Source of the DNA: CAOJBM01 sp051872535
GTDB lineage: Bacteria > Bacillota_I > Bacilli_A > RF39 > UBA660
Reading direction: 5' to 3'
Length of the DNA stretch: 6,876 bases
Assembly (NCBI GenBank): GCA_051872535.1
Contig: JBJEDY010000063.1
Span: forward strand, 1-6,876
Part shown: in pieces, positions 6,677 to 6,876 of the stretch
Numbering within the stretch: the stretch's first letter is position 1
Layout of the letters: each line of letters starts with the position of its first letter
Position numbers and translations under genes: made by a program
Notes under the pieces: generated by a model
Told to the model about the DNA's origin: nothing
The model's input: the letters and a program-made list of their open reading frames with translations, nothing else
The model's database searches: none

Positions 6677-6732
6677 GAATTTATGCGGGAGTATAAATTC
6701 AGTGCTGGCTAGACAAGAACTTTACTCCCATA
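6677..6732. repeat. Two mutually exclusive hairpins in intergenic DNA
   Basis: GAATTTAT (6677-6684) pairs perfectly with ATAAATTC (6693-6700) around an 8-base loop. That loop holds GGGAGT, which alternatively pairs, as GGGAGTA (6687-6693), with TACTCCC (6723-6729). The second stem can continue inward with AA/TT and TTC/GAA pairs past a bulge and one mismatch, and outward with TAT/ATA. Both cannot form at once. No protein frame of convincing quality lies here. It may be an intergenic hairpin repeat, a structured RNA, or regulatory DNA; which one is not decidable from one copy. Confidence 0.5.
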
Positions 6733-6745
6733 TCAAGTAAAATAT

Positions 6746-6787
6746 AAAAAGAGGATTAAATTATTTTTATAATTTTTTCCTCTTTTT
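6746..6787. terminator. Strong intrinsic terminator for the upstream minus-strand gene
   Basis: AAAAAGAGGA (6746-6755) pairs with TCCTCTTTTT (6778-6787). Inside, past a 2x2 T internal loop, AAATTAT (6758-6764) pairs with ATAATTT (6769-6775) around TTTT. On the minus strand the stem ends in CTTTTTATATTTT, a proper T-tract, 10 bases after the stop of the partial gene to the right. The symmetric A and T runs would let it act in both directions. It should insulate the R-M operon promoter from read-through. Confidence 0.8.
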
Positions 6788-6797
6788 TGATGATTAT

Positions 6798-6876
6798 TTA
6801 TCCAAAAACATATTCATTTAGGACAATTTCTTCAGCCATATTTTTGTAATTATTCATTAACTTTGTCCATTCAATT
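6798..6876 (-). CDS. C-terminal end of an unrecognised protein (gene cut by the window edge)
   Basis: On the minus strand a frame is open from the window edge to a TAA at 6798-6800, giving 25 residues that end in EEIVLNEYVFG. The peptide begins IEWTKLMNNYKNMAEE and has the amino-acid balance of a real helix. A strong terminator follows 10 bases after the stop, which supports a genuine gene end. The fragment is too short to assign a family. It lies upstream of, and in the same direction as, the R-M operon but is separated from it by a terminator and an independent promoter, so it probably forms another transcription unit. Whether it belongs to the defence locus is unknown. Confidence 0.6.
   Translation of the reverse strand, partial: IEWTKLMNNYKNMAEEIVLNEYVFG

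Noticed and set aside
6660..6713. Tiny plus-strand frame starting ATGGGAATTCCC, 17 codons ending in TAG
   Set aside because: No ribosome binding site at a usable distance, its sequence is dictated by the palindromes, and it has no context as a gene.
1..6876. CRISPR array, insertion sequence or integrase
   Set aside because: No regularly spaced direct repeats, transposase-like frame or terminal inverted repeats with target duplications were found.

Overview
The window is very AT-rich. It uses TGA as a stop, has strong AGGAGG-type ribosome binding sites and has Lys/Asn/Ile-rich proteins. This fits a low-GC Bacillota (Clostridia- or Erysipelotrichia-like) chromosome; nothing seen here fixes the genus.

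Layout from left to right. (1) Positions 3-236, plus strand: the C-terminal 77 residues of a flavodoxin, ending at a short hairpin (252-270) with T-tracts on both strands that can serve two converging transcripts. (2) Positions 387-6538, all minus strand, read right to left: a small XRE-family regulator (6538-6314), a type III DNA methyltransferase Mod (6327-4579), a type III restriction helicase-nuclease Res (4579-2378), and a large protein with a C-terminal Apea-like HEPN domain (2318-387). (3) Positions 6539-6797: a non-coding stretch holding the operon promoter, a cluster of CTTGA half-sites likely to be the operator, several mutually exclusive palindromes and a strong stem-loop terminator. 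(4) Positions 6798-6876: the last 25 codons of an unrecognised minus-strand gene.

The four minus-strand genes look like one defence operon. The regulator and mod overlap by 14 nt, mod and res overlap by one base (TAATG), and the HEPN gene follows after 59 nt, perhaps with its own weak promoter. Mod should methylate adenine in a short asymmetric site and Res should cut unmethylated DNA by ATP-driven action. The XRE protein probably represses its own promoter and so sets the modification/restriction balance. The HEPN protein carries the RX4H motif of HEPN ribonucleases. A plausible inference is that it is an RNA-cutting accessory effector coupled to the restriction system, but the sequence alone does not prove this. 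Its roughly 400-residue N-terminal part is not recognised, and it is the most promising candidate for something undescribed in this window.
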